Shown in pieces: positions 54,930-64,000 of a stretch of 64,000 nt of DNA. The notes under the pieces are model-generated. The model was given only the letters and a program-made list of their open reading frames with translations, was not told the origin of the DNA and did not search any database. The stretch lies in NCBI RefSeq assembly GCF_001457455.1, contig NZ_LN831026.1, forward strand, positions 248,001-312,000, written 5' to 3'. This stretch comes from Corynebacterium diphtheriae (GTDB lineage Bacteria; Actinomycetota; Actinomycetes; Mycobacteriales; Mycobacteriaceae). Within the stretch, counting starts at the first letter, position 1. Each line of letters starts with the position of its first letter. The position numbers were made by a program, and so were the translations under genes.

Positions 54930-55676
54930 ATGACTACTGGAAAACTGATTCTTCTTCGTCACGGACAAAGCGAATGGAACGCTTCCAACCAATTCACCGG
55001 CTGGGTGGACGTCAACCTCACCGAAAAGGGCGAGGCAGAGGCTAAGCGCGGCGGCGAACTGCTCAAGGCTCAGGGGGTCCTGCCAAGCGTGGTTTACACC
55101 TCTTTGCTGCGCCGTGCTATCCGCACCGCCAACATTGCTCTGAACGCTGCTGATCGCCATTGGATCCCAGTTGTTCGCGATTGGCGCCTCAACGAGCGCC
55201 ACTACGGTGCGCTGCAGGGCCTGAACAAGGCTGAGACTAAGGAAAAGTACGGCGACGAGCAGTTCATGGCATGGCGTCGTTCTTATGGCACCCCACCACC
55301 AGAGCTTGAGGATTCCAGCGAGTTCTCCCAGGCAAACGATCCTCGTTATGCCAACCTTGACGTGGTTCCTCGCACCGAGTGCTTGAAGGACGTTGTTGAG
55401 CGTTTCGTTCCTTACTTCAAGGAAGAGATCCTGCCACGTGTGCAGAACGGTGAGACTGTTTTGATCGCTGCACACGGTAACTCCCTGCGTGCATTGGTCA
55501 AGCACCTAGACAACATCTCTGATGCAGACATCGCTGAGCTCAACATTCCTACCGGTATTCCACTGGTTTATGAGCTCGACGAGGCTGGCACGGTGCTCAA
55601 CCCAGGTGGCACCTACCTTGACCCAGAAGCTGCTGCTGCCGGTGCTGCCGCAGTTGCTGCTCAGGGCGCTAAGTAG
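54930..55676 (+). CDS. gpmA: 2,3-bisphosphoglycerate-dependent phosphoglycerate mutase
   Basis: 248 residues from the ATG at 54930. Interconverts 3- and 2-phosphoglycerate in glycolysis. Catalytic His in [43 protein letters not shown] (catalytic Glu) and second His in [16 protein letters not shown]. Followed after 11 bp by senX3, as in other corynebacteria. Confidence 0.95.
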   Translation: MTTGKLILLRHGQSEWNASNQFTGWVDVNLTEKGEAEAKRGGELLKAQGVLPSVVYTSLLRRAIRTANIALNAADRHWIPVVRDWRLNERHYGALQGLNKAETKEKYGDEQFMAWRRSYGTPPPELEDSSEFSQANDPRYANLDVVPRTECLKDVVERFVPYFKEEILPRVQNGETVLIAAHGNSLRALVKHLDNISDADIAELNIPTGIPLVYELDEAGTVLNPGGTYLDPEAAAAGAAAVAAQGAK

Positions 55677-55687
55677 TAGCGAGGCAC

Positions 55688-56836
55688 GTGTACGTCGTTA
55701 TCGCATTTGTGTTGGGCGTGGTCCTTTCGGGCCTCGCCCTACCTGCGTTGAAATGGGTGCGCGGCCGTAGTTATCGAACGGCGAAAAAGGGGGATAATAA
55801 GGTCACCACTGTGAGCCAGATGCTGCATTTGACGGTGCAGGGCTCGCCCACGGGTATGGCGGTGATCGACGCTACGGGGGCCGTTTTATTGTCTAATGTA
55901 CGTTCCCACGAGATGGGGATTGTGCATGAGCGCACGCTTAATCCGGATATTTGGGAGCTTGCGCAAGAAGCTTATAAAGACCAAGAGACTCATGCGATTG
56001 AGCTGGTGATCGACGAGCGGCGTAATCGCATTACGTCGGTGCGTGCGGTGGTTAAGCCACTGACGCTTGTCGACGACCGCTACGTGGTCATTTACAGCAC
56101 GGATGAGTCGGAAAACCAGCGTATGGAAGCGGCACGTCGTGACTTTGTGGCTAACGTGTCCCATGAGCTGAAAACTCCTGTGGGTGGCATGGCGTTGCTG
56201 GCGGAGGCCATCACGGAGGCCTCTGATGATCAAGAGCAGGTGAAATATTTTGGTAATCGCCTGTACAAAGAGGCCCACCGTCTTGCCGACATGATTAATG
56301 AGCTCATCTCGTTATCCAAGCTGCAAGGTGCTGAGGCGTTGCCGGATCTAGAGCCGGTGAGTGTGGATCGTGTGATCGACGAGGCACTGGCACGCAATGT
56401 GTTGGCCGCCGATAATGCGGGCATTGAACTCAACCGTGGCAAACCATGCAATGCGATGGTGATGGGGGATATGACGCTGCTGGTCACGGCGGTGTCCAAC
56501 CTGATTAGCAACGCTATTAATTATTCGCCACAGGGAATGCCCATTTCGGTGGCAACCAAGATTTCGCGGGATGGCCGTGTTCTTATCCGAGTGATCGATA
56601 ATGGCATTGGCATTTCAATGGAGAATCAAAAACGAGTGTTTGAGCGCTTCTTCCGTGTAGATAAAGCGCGGTCGCGTTCTACAGGTGGTACGGGATTAGG
56701 GCTTGCGATTGTCAAGCATGTGGCAGCTAATCACGGTGGCGATGTCACGCTGTGGTCGCGTCCTGGAACCGGTTCCACGTTTACGATCGAGCTTCCGATC
56801 TATCATGAAACTGACACGGGTCGCCGAAAGGATTAG
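55688..56836 (+). CDS. senX3: Two-component sensor kinase SenX3
   Basis: 382 residues. N-terminal membrane helix (YVVIAFVLGVVLSGLALPAL), a PAS-like region (GMAVIDATGAVLLSNV), the phospho-acceptor H box FVANVSHELKTPVGGMALLA, N box NLISNAINYSPQG, and G boxes (VIDNGIGISMENQKRVFERF; GGTGLGLAIVKHVAANHGG). Works with RegX3 in sensing phosphate supply. GTG start. Six bases before regX3. Confidence 0.92.
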   Translation: MYVVIAFVLGVVLSGLALPALKWVRGRSYRTAKKGDNKVTTVSQMLHLTVQGSPTGMAVIDATGAVLLSNVRSHEMGIVHERTLNPDIWELAQEAYKDQETHAIELVIDERRNRITSVRAVVKPLTLVDDRYVVIYSTDESENQRMEAARRDFVANVSHELKTPVGGMALLAEAITEASDDQEQVKYFGNRLYKEAHRLADMINELISLSKLQGAEALPDLEPVSVDRVIDEALARNVLAADNAGIELNRGKPCNAMVMGDMTLLVTAVSNLISNAINYSPQGMPISVATKISRDGRVLIRVIDNGIGISMENQKRVFERFFRVDKARSRSTGGTGLGLAIVKHVAANHGGDVTLWSRPGTGSTFTIELPIYHETDTGRRKD

Positions 56837-56841
56837 AACTG

Positions 56842-57522
56842 ATGACCTCTATCTTGTTGGTTGAAGACGAAGAGTCGCTAGCCGATCCCCTCGCGTTCTT
56901 GTTGCGCAAGGAAGGCTTTGATGTAGTAATCGCCGGTGATGGCCCCAGCGCCTTGGTGGAGTTTGATCGCAACGCCATCGATATTGTGCTGCTTGACCTC
57001 ATGCTTCCTGGTATGTCGGGTACGGATGTGTGCAAGCGCCTGCGAGCAGTATCCTCAGTCCCCGTGATCATGGTGACGGCACGGGACTCGGAGATCGACA
57101 AGGTGGTAGGCCTAGAACTCGGTGCCGACGACTATGTGACCAAACCATATTCTTCCCGGGAGCTCATTGCCCGAATCCGTGCCGTGCTGCGTCGCGGCGG
57201 GGAGACAATCGAAGAATCGGATGAGATCCTCGGCAGCGGCCGAATCCACATGGATGTAGAACGCCACACCGTGACCGTCGACGGCGAAGAGATCTCCATG
57301 CCGCTAAAAGAATTCGACCTGTTGGAATACCTCATGCGCAACTCGGGGCGCGTGCTCGCCCGTGGCCAGCTCATCGATCGCGTGTGGGGTGCCGACTACG
57401 TAGGGGATACCAAAACCTTGGATGTGCACATTAAACGCCTGCGCTCCAAGATCGAACCAGAACCCTCCGCGCCATGCCACGTGATTACTGTGCGCGGTCT
57501 GGGCTACAAGTACGAAGACTAG
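56842..57522 (+). CDS. regX3: Two-component response regulator RegX3
   Basis: 226 residues. Receiver domain with acidic pocket ([16 protein letters not shown]), phospho-acceptor Asp in [19 protein letters not shown], Lys in [20 protein letters not shown]; OmpR-type winged helix C-terminal ([34 protein letters not shown]). Cognate of SenX3. Overlaps the convergent gene by 38 bases. Confidence 0.94.
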   Translation: MTSILLVEDEESLADPLAFLLRKEGFDVVIAGDGPSALVEFDRNAIDIVLLDLMLPGMSGTDVCKRLRAVSSVPVIMVTARDSEIDKVVGLELGADDYVTKPYSSRELIARIRAVLRRGGETIEESDEILGSGRIHMDVERHTVTVDGEEISMPLKEFDLLEYLMRNSGRVLARGQLIDRVWGADYVGDTKTLDVHIKRLRSKIEPEPSAPCHVITVRGLGYKYED

Positions 57523-58354
57523 CTGGGTGCGGGGCTAGCGGGATACCTGCTTTTTGGCGCGCCGCGCAGTGTTGCGCCAACACCTCGTAGGAGGCATCGC
57601 CCATCAGCGCCCGCAGCTCCGCCTCGTGGGTGATCCACATGGGCTTATCAGAGGTATGGCAGTGGGGGTCGGTGGTGCAATACCAATCAAAGTCCTCGCC
57701 ACCATTTCCCCAGCCACGACGATCGTATTCGGTAATAGTGGTGCGAAGAATCTCCACACCATCGGCGCGATCCTCATAAGCCTCAAGGCGACGAAGCGGC
57801 AGTTGCCAACACACCTCAGGTTTAACCACGGTGAGATCTTCGCCTGCGTCGAGAGCCCACTGGTGGATCGCACACCCAGGGTTTTTGCGGTTGGCAAAGA
57901 TACAGGCGCCGTCGACAAGCGTGGTTTTCAGCGCCGGTTCGGGTTTTCCCTCCTCGTCATCGAGTTCATCCCACACCAGCCACGGCTCAATCTGCGTGGG
58001 GTCTGGGTCGGCAAGGTAGGCGTCGACACCCGCGGGGCGCAGCTCCCAATAGTGTGCCGGCATCTTTTCCACGGCGGCATAAAGCTGATCGCGGTCTTCC
58101 TCATCGGAAAGAAACGCCCCATGCACACAGCACCCCACAGTCGGCTGTGCGGCATCAATGCCGTGGCATGCCGACGTGCCAAACGCACACCGGTAGGAGG
58201 ACTCCAGCCACGTCAAATCAATAGAAAACTGGTGGAGGGGATCCTCCGGATTGGTAAATTCATACCATTGACGTGGGAAATCGGGGGGAAGCTCGTCGCC
58301 GCGGCGAATAGATGTGGCAGCGGGGGACATCGCAGGAAAACCGAGATACTTCAC
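57485..58354 (-). CDS. Conserved cysteine-rich protein of unknown function
   Basis: 289 residues. Many cysteines in small groups: [71 protein letters not shown]. Patterns of this kind are seen in zinc/iron-sulfur-dependent proteins of the YkgJ/DUF3109 type, but the match is weak. No signal peptide. The GTG at 58354 or the ATG at 58330 may be the start. Conserved between regX3 and ppx in corynebacteria as I recall it. Confidence 0.6.
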   Translation of the reverse strand: MKYLGFPAMSPAATSIRRGDELPPDFPRQWYEFTNPEDPLHQFSIDLTWLESSYRCAFGTSACHGIDAAQPTVGCCVHGAFLSDEEDRDQLYAAVEKMPAHYWELRPAGVDAYLADPDPTQIEPWLVWDELDDEEGKPEPALKTTLVDGACIFANRKNPGCAIHQWALDAGEDLTVVKPEVCWQLPLRRLEAYEDRADGVEILRTTITEYDRRGWGNGGEDFDWYCTTDPHCHTSDKPMWITHEAELRALMGDASYEVLAQHCAARQKAGIPLAPHPASLRTCSPDRAQ

Positions 58355-58386
58355 GTGTTTAGGCTATACCGTCTAACCTAAAGGGC

Positions 58387-58614
58387 GTGAGATTAGGTGT
58401 ATTGGACGTTGGCAGTAACACGGTTCATCTTGTGGCGGTGAATGCGTCACAAGGTGGGCGCCCCCGCTCCGGCGCGTTGGTCGCTGAGGCGGCGATGCGT
58501 GCGCTTAACATTGAGCAGTTAGAGATTTGCCCGTGGGCTTTGCGCGAGGGAGTCATACTTCGACGCACGGAACAGGGTATTGTGCCAGAAGAAACCTCAA
58601 AAGGAGATGAGTAG
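58387..58614 (+). pseudogene. ppx: Exopolyphosphatase (Ppx/GppA) with a large in-frame internal deletion
   Basis: The 75-codon frame joins a Ppx N-terminus ([20 protein letters not shown] to about residue 26) directly to a Ppx C-terminus ([32 protein letters not shown]). Full enzymes are about 300-320 residues, so some 230 residues, including most of the actin-like fold and catalytic Glu, are absent. The junction is in 58456-58472. The frame is kept, so a short protein may be made, but it cannot hydrolyse polyphosphate as Ppx does. GTG start. Followed by a membrane-protein gene. Confidence 0.85.
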
Positions 58615-58619
58615 GAGAC

Positions 58620-59243
58620 ATGAGCGAGAAACAACTCACCGTTGCGGAGCTGCTGGCACGTTCCGGCAAAGCTGAAGCAACCTCCGAAACTCCACGTCGT
58701 CGTCGCCGTAACCTTGAGGAAGGCGGTGTTTCGGTCGCTGAGCTGACGGGCAATATCCCCAAGGTGAAGGCGAAGCCAGCTGAGCCTAAGCACTCCAATG
58801 AGCCCATCGATACGCCAAGCACCGAGGAAACCATCGTGCTGAGCGTGGTGGATGAGGACGATCCGGTGCGGTTGACCACCGATAGCTTCCCTGCTGTTCA
58901 GACTGAAGTTCCGGCTGCTGAGCTGGAAGAAGAACCTGAAGAGGTCGTCGAGGAAGAAGTCGACGATGAGGAAGAATTCTGGGAAGACGACGAGCCGGTT
59001 TCCGTCGCTAGTGTTGTAGGTCTTGCTTTGGTAGGCATCATCGTTGGTGTGGGAATCTTCCTTGGCTTTGGCTACCTGTGGGATAACTACTCCCGCAAGG
59101 TCGTAGGCCTGTTGGCGTTGGCGGTTATTGCTGCCATGATCACAGTTGCTCATGTTCTGCGTACGGAAAGCGATCGCCGCAGCATGATGTTGGCTGGTTG
59201 CGCTGGCGTGGCCGTTACTTTTGTGCCCATGTTGGTTTCTTAA
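58620..59243 (+). CDS. Acidic conserved membrane protein
   Basis: 207 residues. An N-terminal cytosolic part begins EKQLTVAELLARSGKAEATS, passes an Arg cluster (PRRRRRN) and a very acidic run (ELEEEPEEVVEEEVDDEEE), then two or three membrane helices (SVASVVGLALVGIIVGVGIF; VVGLLALAVIAAMITVAHVL; MMLAGCAGVAVTFVPMLV). ATG with TAGGAGA. Six bases after the ppx stop. Function unknown. Confidence 0.75.
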   Translation: MSEKQLTVAELLARSGKAEATSETPRRRRRNLEEGGVSVAELTGNIPKVKAKPAEPKHSNEPIDTPSTEETIVLSVVDEDDPVRLTTDSFPAVQTEVPAAELEEEPEEVVEEEVDDEEEFWEDDEPVSVASVVGLALVGIIVGVGIFLGFGYLWDNYSRKVVGLLALAVIAAMITVAHVLRTESDRRSMMLAGCAGVAVTFVPMLVS

Positions 59244-59285
59244 ACTGGTTGCCCACTGTGAGGGCTTCGTGGCAGAGTGTTCGCC

Positions 59286-60089
59286 ATGACTTCAATCGCA
59301 GTAATTGGTGGCGGCAAGATTGGCGAGGCATTGATTTCGGGCCTCGTGGCAAGTGGCATGAGTCCAAAAGATATTCATGTGACTAATCGCAACGCTGAGC
59401 GTGCTCGGGACCTCAAGGAACGCTATGGCGTATTGACCTTCCTAGAAAATGTTGCCGCTGTTGACGACGTAGACATGGTGTTTTTGTGTGTGAAGCCGCA
59501 GCAGGTCATTCCCGTTGTGGAAGAAATCGCAGACGTTGTAGATAACAACACCAGCACCACTATCGTGTCGATGGCCGCTGGCGTGACCAACGCCATGATC
59601 GAGGAGAGCCTTGCTGCAGGTTCCCCTGTTATCCGTGTGATGCCTAATACTCCTATGTTGGTGGGTAAGGGCATGTCCGTGGTGGCTCCTGGGCGTTATG
59701 CCGATGAGGACACGGTGGCGTCGTTAACGCAGCTGTTGGAGGCTGTGGGCAGCGTGGAGGTCATCGAGGAATCGAGCATGGACGCGGTGGTGGCGTTGTC
59801 GGGTTCTTCTCCTGCGTATCTCTTTTTGATGGTTGAGGCGCTTATCGACGCCGGCGTGTTCCTTGGCCTACCACGTGATAAGGCGAAAAACTTGGCTGTT
59901 TCTTCCTTTGCTGGCGCTGCCACGATGTTGGAGCAAACGGGTGAGGAGCCAGCAGTATTGCGTGCAAATGTGAGCTCGCCTGGCGGTACTACGATTGCTG
60001 CTATTCGGGAGTTTGAGGAAAGCGGTTTGCGTGCTGCGGTCTATCGTGCGGCGACTGCTGCGGCGACACGCAACAGTTCTTTGGGCTAG
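59286..60089 (+). CDS. proC: Pyrroline-5-carboxylate reductase
   Basis: 267 residues. Last step of proline synthesis, NAD(P)H-dependent. Rossmann start [66 protein letters not shown], and [20 protein letters not shown]. The ATG at 59286 is chosen over an in-frame start three codons earlier. Confidence 0.95.
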   Translation: MTSIAVIGGGKIGEALISGLVASGMSPKDIHVTNRNAERARDLKERYGVLTFLENVAAVDDVDMVFLCVKPQQVIPVVEEIADVVDNNTSTTIVSMAAGVTNAMIEESLAAGSPVIRVMPNTPMLVGKGMSVVAPGRYADEDTVASLTQLLEAVGSVEVIEESSMDAVVALSGSSPAYLFLMVEALIDAGVFLGLPRDKAKNLAVSSFAGAATMLEQTGEEPAVLRANVSSPGGTTIAAIREFEESGLRAAVYRAATAAATRNSSLG

Positions 60090-60344
60090 GGGGCATGTAC
60101 CCCTCTTTCTTTAACCTCTACTTGAAGGTTGCATTGTGTTGTTTTTCCAGCAAACCCCTGTGGCCTGTGGTTTTTAGATGATATCGACGGGACGTATGTG
60201 ATTAGAGTTGATTAACTTTATCCAGAGTGTCTCGTTGGGTCGCACCTGTCACATGATTCACGCTAAGCTGATTTGAGCACGTGCGTGATCGTTCTGCGGG
60301 AGGGGAAGCCTGCAGCGCGCGACTTGTTGAAGGGTTAGGTAAAT

Positions 60345-60536
60345 ATGGCTAGAGAAGATAATGGCTCATTCCTCACAGTTGCTGAGGTTGCGGAGATCAT
60401 GCGCGTTTCTAAAATGACCGTGTACCGCTTGGTTCACTCCGGTGAGTTGCCTGCTGTGCGCGTAGGACGTAGCTTCCGTGTGCATGAAAAGGCTGTGAAT
60501 GAGTACCTCGATTCCTCCTACTACAACGTGGGTTAA
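60345..60536 (+). CDS. BldC/excisionase-type helix-turn-helix protein
   Basis: 63 residues. A MerR-like winged helix: FLTVAEVAEIMRVSKMTVYR followed by LVHSGELPAVRVGRSFRV and HEKAVNEYLDSSYY. Highly conserved beside the bS22 gene in actinobacteria, where BldC relatives control development; here the targets are unknown. ATG after GTTAGGTAA. The 60090-60344 gap upstream holds its promoter and nothing else I can support. Confidence 0.88.
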   Translation: MAREDNGSFLTVAEVAEIMRVSKMTVYRLVHSGELPAVRVGRSFRVHEKAVNEYLDSSYYNVG

Positions 60537-60723
60537 GGCGTTGAGTCCGTAACATTTTTGGTGTTGATTTTGGTCAGTAGTGGGACGCTCGGTATGCTTG
60601 TTAGCATTCGTGTCAGAATCGAGCCCCAACCTGCGGGCGGATGTGCACTTCGGCCGCGCGAAAGACCGTGGGGCTTCTGACAGGGAAGTACGTACACCAA
60701 TCTATGAAGCGAGGGAAACCGTT

Positions 60724-60825
60724 ATGGGTTCTGTCATCAAGAAGCGCCGCAAGCGCATGTCCAAGAAGAAGCACCGCAAGTTGCTGCGCCGCACCCGTGT
60801 TCAGCGTAGAAAACTCGGTAAGTAA
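60724..60825 (+). CDS. Ribosomal protein bS22 (33 residues)
   Basis: [20 protein letters not shown] then [13 protein letters not shown]: the short, very basic actinobacterial ribosomal protein bS22/AURKAIP1-like. Its start is fixed by this known N-terminus. Followed by a strong terminator. Confidence 0.92.
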
Positions 60826-60842
60826 GCCTCTTGGCTCTTTTT

Positions 60843-60878
60843 CCGCCCAAGGAATGTTATTTCCTTGGGCGGTTTTGT
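60843..60878 (+). terminator. Terminator after bS22
   Basis: CCGCCCAAGGAA (60843-60854) is exactly complemented at 60861-60872 and followed by TTTTGT. Confidence 0.9.
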
Positions 60879-60913
60879 ATTCTGCGAAGAGCGTTTAGGA
60901 AAGGATGTACTTC

Positions 60914-61774
60914 ATGCAGAAGTCAGCGCGTCGCAGTCTTATTGCGATTCTCGCCATTGTTGTGTTGATTGTGGTGGCGGGAGGTGTGTATATGCTCGGC
61001 AATAAGTCGGCAGGCACTCAAGCCGAAAAAACAGCGACTGATTTGCCACCTGGTTTTAGCGGTAAGGCGGGTTCGGCGAATGCAACACCTGGCACGAAGG
61101 GCCTCGATGGTCCTAGGCCGCTTGCCGACGGTTCCTTCGATGCGACAATTTTTGGTCCTGCTAAAGAACTCAAGTCGGCTGATGACATCCTCAATGTGCA
61201 CCGTCGTAACGCCAAAGATCCCTTTGCCGTGGGTGCGGTCGATGCGCCACTGGTGATTACGGAATTCTCTGACTTCGAGTGCCCCTTCTGTGCCCGCTGG
61301 TCTAACCAGACCGAGCCAATGCTGATGGAAGAGTATGTGTCCAAGGGTTTGGTGCGTATCGAGTGGAATGATCTGCCCGTCAATGGTGAACATGCGCTGG
61401 CTGCGGCGAAGGCGGGACGTGCCGCTGCTGCTCAGGGCAAGTTTGACGAGTTCCGCAAGGCGCTATTTGAGGCTTCTCGTAACGTGAGCGGTCACCCGAA
61501 TAACACCTTGAAGGATTTTGAGAGGTTTGCTCGCAACGCGGGTGTGAAAGACATGGAGCGCTTCTCACGGGAGGCGCAAGATTCCACCTACGACGATGTG
61601 TTGGCCAAGGCCGCTGATTATGCCCACGGATTGGGCGTGAGCGGTACTCCAGCATTTGTGGTGGGCACGCAGTATATTTCTGGTGCCCAGCCCACGGAGG
61701 AATTTATCAAGGTGATTGAGTCGGAGCTGAAGAAGTCTCCTACCTTCTCCACGCCTTCCAGCCACCAAAACTAA
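60914..61774 (+). CDS. Membrane-anchored DsbA-like thiol-disulfide oxidoreductase
   Basis: 286 residues from the ATG at 60914 (MQKSARRSLIAILAIVVLIV, one membrane anchor). A thioredoxin/DsbA fold with active site FSDFECPFCARWSNQ (CPFC), an inserted helical domain, and the cis-Pro loop GVSGTPAFVVG. Makes or reshuffles disulfides in exported proteins. It may correspond to the TsdA protein described in C. diphtheriae, but that is from memory and unproven. Its end overlaps the convergent HAD gene. Confidence 0.88.
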   Translation: MQKSARRSLIAILAIVVLIVVAGGVYMLGNKSAGTQAEKTATDLPPGFSGKAGSANATPGTKGLDGPRPLADGSFDATIFGPAKELKSADDILNVHRRNAKDPFAVGAVDAPLVITEFSDFECPFCARWSNQTEPMLMEEYVSKGLVRIEWNDLPVNGEHALAAAKAGRAAAAQGKFDEFRKALFEASRNVSGHPNNTLKDFERFARNAGVKDMERFSREAQDSTYDDVLAKAADYAHGLGVSGTPAFVVGTQYISGAQPTEEFIKVIESELKKSPTFSTPSSHQN

Positions 61775-62795
61775 AGGCGGCAGTAACGAGGGCGGGGATA
61801 CCAAACGTACGAATGGCCTTGCGCAGGCTGCGGTAGTCGCGAACTGCCCAGCCGTGTTGCTTGGCCACTTTTGCTAGCGGGCGATCGGGGTTAATAGCCA
61901 CAGCTGTTCCTACCATCGACAACATGGGGACGTCGTTGATGGAGTCTGAGTAGGCGGTGCAGCGGCTTAAATCAAGGCGTTCGATGGTTGCGAGCGCGGC
62001 CACGGCGTGGAGTTTGCCGGGCCCGTGCAGGATGTCGCCGACGAGGCGGCCGGTAAACACGCCGTCTTTGACCTCGGCGACGGTGCCGAGCGCGCCGGTA
62101 AAACCAAGCCGTTTGGCAAGGGCTTGGGCAAGTTGCACGGGGGTGGCACTGACAAGCCATACTTGTTGGCCGTCGGCAATGTGCTGGTCAGCCAGTTGTT
62201 TGGTGCCAGGCCAGAGCTTTTCGCTCATATTGTTATCGACGATCTCCTCGCACAGGGCTACGAGCTCGTCGACACGCCGGCCTTTAATGAACTCGAGGGC
62301 TTGCTGGCGGCCTTCGGCGACGTCGTGAGCATTTTCGTTGCCGGTGACCCGAAATTTAATCTGCTTCCATGCAACGGGCAGTATTTCGTTGAGCTTAAAG
62401 TACTTTTTCTTGGCCAATCCCATGGCAAAAACAACGAGCGACGACCCCTGAATCAACGTGTTGTCGATGTCAAAGAACGCGGCTGCCCCAATGTCTTGGG
62501 GGATTTCGGGGTTGGCTGTTGTGACATGCTGGGCGCCGGCGGCTTCGAAGGAGCCGGACACAGAGTCGAGCCCTGAGGTGTATTCGTCGAGTTTGATGCC
62601 AAAGAGTTCGCTGGCGGCGAGTTCTGCGGCGGCTTCGCCGGCTTCGCGCTGCGTGCGGGCGTCGATAGGCGGGAGGGCGTGTTCCTCGAAGAACCGGCGT
62701 AGGTTGCCACGGGAAGTGGACCAGCTGGCCAAGAATTCTTGGGGGGTCTGATGCCAGTGGGGTTCTGGGATGGACTGACTCACAGTGCCGTTCAC
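61740..62795 (-). CDS. HAD-superfamily IB hydrolase (SerB-like)
   Basis: 351 residues. The phospho-acceptor motif FFDIDNTLIQGSS (DxDxT), motif II Ser in WLVSATPVQLAQAL, motif IV in YSDSINDVPMLSMVG. About 100 residues of N-terminal extension are not part of the HAD core. One C-terminal hydrophobic segment is seen. The subfamily includes phosphoserine phosphatase-like enzymes; substrate unknown. GTG start at 62795 or the second GTG at 62783. Confidence 0.82.
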   Translation of the reverse strand: MNGTVSQSIPEPHWHQTPQEFLASWSTSRGNLRRFFEEHALPPIDARTQREAGEAAAELAASELFGIKLDEYTSGLDSVSGSFEAAGAQHVTTANPEIPQDIGAAAFFDIDNTLIQGSSLVVFAMGLAKKKYFKLNEILPVAWKQIKFRVTGNENAHDVAEGRQQALEFIKGRRVDELVALCEEIVDNNMSEKLWPGTKQLADQHIADGQQVWLVSATPVQLAQALAKRLGFTGALGTVAEVKDGVFTGRLVGDILHGPGKLHAVAALATIERLDLSRCTAYSDSINDVPMLSMVGTAVAINPDRPLAKVAKQHGWAVRDYRSLRKAIRTFGIPALVTAAFSFGGWKAWRR

Positions 62796-62854
62796 GCCTT
62801 TCTAGGGGGTATTCTTCTCACCATCGTAGTGGTGATAACTGTGAAGAGGTGGAT

Positions 62855-63091
62855 ATGCACAAGGTTGAGTTGATGGTGCGTAGCACGTGCGGTTCCTGTG
62901 CGCGGGTAGCAGCTCAGATACGTCCGGTGGTGGCTGCTGCTGGTGCGGAGCTTGTTATCGTCGATGTGGATTCGGATTCGGGGTTGGCCTCGGAGTTTGG
63001 TGATCGGGTGCCGGTGGTGGTGATCGACGATGAGGAATTTTCCTGTTGGGAAGTGGATAATGAGGAATTGGCTGCGGAGCTGGCTCAATAG
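62855..63091 (+). CDS. Glutaredoxin-like protein (CGSC)
   Basis: 78 residues. A thioredoxin-fold mini-protein with active site RSTCGSCARVAAQI, followed by DVDSDSGLASEFGDRVPVVV (cis-Pro) and a C-terminal helix. Found before hemA in corynebacteria. ATG at 62855 or GTG at 62849. Confidence 0.82.
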   Translation: MHKVELMVRSTCGSCARVAAQIRPVVAAAGAELVIVDVDSDSGLASEFGDRVPVVVIDDEEFSCWEVDNEELAAELAQ

Positions 63092-63207
63092 CGGGAGTTA
63101 GCCAAGGCTTTGTTGTGCAATTGGTCACTATAGGCCAGAGTGTTTAATGATCAATCATTCTTATGGTTGATATTGTGGTGAGGGTAAGCGAGCGGAAAGG
63201 TGAGCGC

Positions 63208-64000
63208 GTGAGTGTTCTAGTGGTGGGTATGTCGCATAGGTCGGCACCCGTTGCACTTCTAGAAAAGCTCAGCATGGACGATGGGGTGCGGACAAACACC
63301 GTTTCCGACTTGGTGGCACGCCCATCGCTGGCCGAGGCGATGATCGTATCGACCTGTAACCGGCTTGAAGTCTATGCCATGACGTCGAGTTTCCATACCG
63401 GCGTCAACGATGTGGTGGAGGTCCTCCACGACATGAGTGGTGTGGACATGGAGGAGCTGCGCGGTTATCTCTATGTGCGCTATGCGGATGCGGCAGCCGA
63501 GCACATGATGGAAGTCACCTCTGGTTTAGACTCCATGGTGGTTGGCGAGCAACAGATTATCGGCCAGGTGCGCACCGCCTACCACAGTGCGACTGAGGCT
63601 GGCACGGTCGGCCCAGCGCTGCATGGTTTGGTGCAGGCGTCGTTGCATACGGGCAAGCGCGTGCACACGGAAACGGATATTGATGACGCCGGTGCTTCAA
63701 TGGTGTCGTTTGCCTGCGATGAGGCGTTGGCTCAGATGTCTGCCACGAACTTTGCAGGCTGCCGTGCGCTGGTGCTGGGCGCTGGTGCGATGGCGTCGTT
63801 GGCGGCTACGCATTTGGGTCGACTTGGCATTGAGCACATTACGGTGGCTAACCGCACGTTCGAGCGTGCCCAACGCCTTGCGGATCATGCCGTGGAGGCT
63901 GGTGTTGCAGCTTCTGCTATCGAGTTTGAGCGTCGCATGGACGTGCTGTGCGACGTCGACGTGGTGGTGTCGGCTACGGGCGCGAACACCTTTACCATCG
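63208..64000 (+). CDS. hemA: Glutamyl-tRNA reductase (5' part)
   Basis: 264 codons up to the window edge. The first enzyme of tetrapyrrole synthesis in bacteria using the C5 path. VLVVGMSHRSAPVALLEKLS, the catalytic Cys in VSTCNRLEVYAMTS, GLDSMVVGEQQIIGQVRTAY and the NADPH-binding ALVLGAGAMASLAATHLG are all present. GTG start at 63208 with GGAAAGG upstream. The remainder lies beyond the window. Confidence 0.94.
   Translation, partial: MSVLVVGMSHRSAPVALLEKLSMDDGVRTNTVSDLVARPSLAEAMIVSTCNRLEVYAMTSSFHTGVNDVVEVLHDMSGVDMEELRGYLYVRYADAAAEHMMEVTSGLDSMVVGEQQIIGQVRTAYHSATEAGTVGPALHGLVQASLHTGKRVHTETDIDDAGASMVSFACDEALAQMSATNFAGCRALVLGAGAMASLAATHLGRLGIEHITVANRTFERAQRLADHAVEAGVAASAIEFERRMDVLCDVDVVVSATGANTFTI

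Overview
The window is chromosomal DNA from a Corynebacterium, most likely C. diphtheriae or a close relative. The evidence is gene content and order: a mycolyltransferase, mycothiol synthesis (mshA), a lpd-ramB-sdhCAB block as in C. glutamicum, gpmA-senX3-regX3, a fused rmlCD, a DtxR-like box upstream of sdhC, and an intracellular-type sialidase. No database search was possible, so the species call is inference.

Layout. 1-7.6 kb: the 5' part of an OPT peptide transporter, a sialidase divergent from a DUF4862-type gene, a membrane adenylate cyclase, holB and tRNA-Thr. 7.75-22.5 kb: an accessory region starting right after the tRNA. It holds a decayed integrative element (frameshifted ImmA/IrrE, an integrase with three internal stops, a broken rhuM), a low-GC secreted/membrane gene pair, HipA/IrrE-like remnants, a decayed IS30, the tail of an M20 amidohydrolase, a Fic gene with a palindromic promoter, an AlkB-like dioxygenase, a trypsin-like protease, a second secreted/membrane pair that looks like a bacteriocin precursor with an immunity protein, and an IS3 element split by an intact IS30. 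22.5-64 kb: core genome, namely an acyl-CoA ligase, SGNH hydrolase, two peptidases with the dTDP-rhamnose genes, mycolyltransferase, a 33-residue peptide gene, lpd, ramB, sdhCAB, membrane proteins, a pyruvate formate-lyase split over two genes, murB, two tandem fadD genes, mshA, gpmA, senX3-regX3, an internally deleted ppx, proC, bS22, a DsbA-like protein, a HAD hydrolase, a glutaredoxin-like protein and the 5' part of hemA.

How it fits together. Cell-envelope functions recur: dTDP-rhamnose for the arabinogalactan linker, mycolate transfer, MurB and LmeA-like lipid binding. Central metabolism is represented by Lpd, the TCA-cycle succinate dehydrogenase with iron- and cAMP-linked promoter sites (an adenylate cyclase lies in the same window), and a mixed-acid fermentation module pflB/glycyl-radical subunit/pflA. 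The items most worth following up are the two secreted/membrane pairs, the 33-residue serine-rich peptide beside the mycolyltransferase, the split pyruvate formate-lyase, the phased AGCGAACA repeats flanking the decayed element, and the palindromes at the fic and sialidase promoters.
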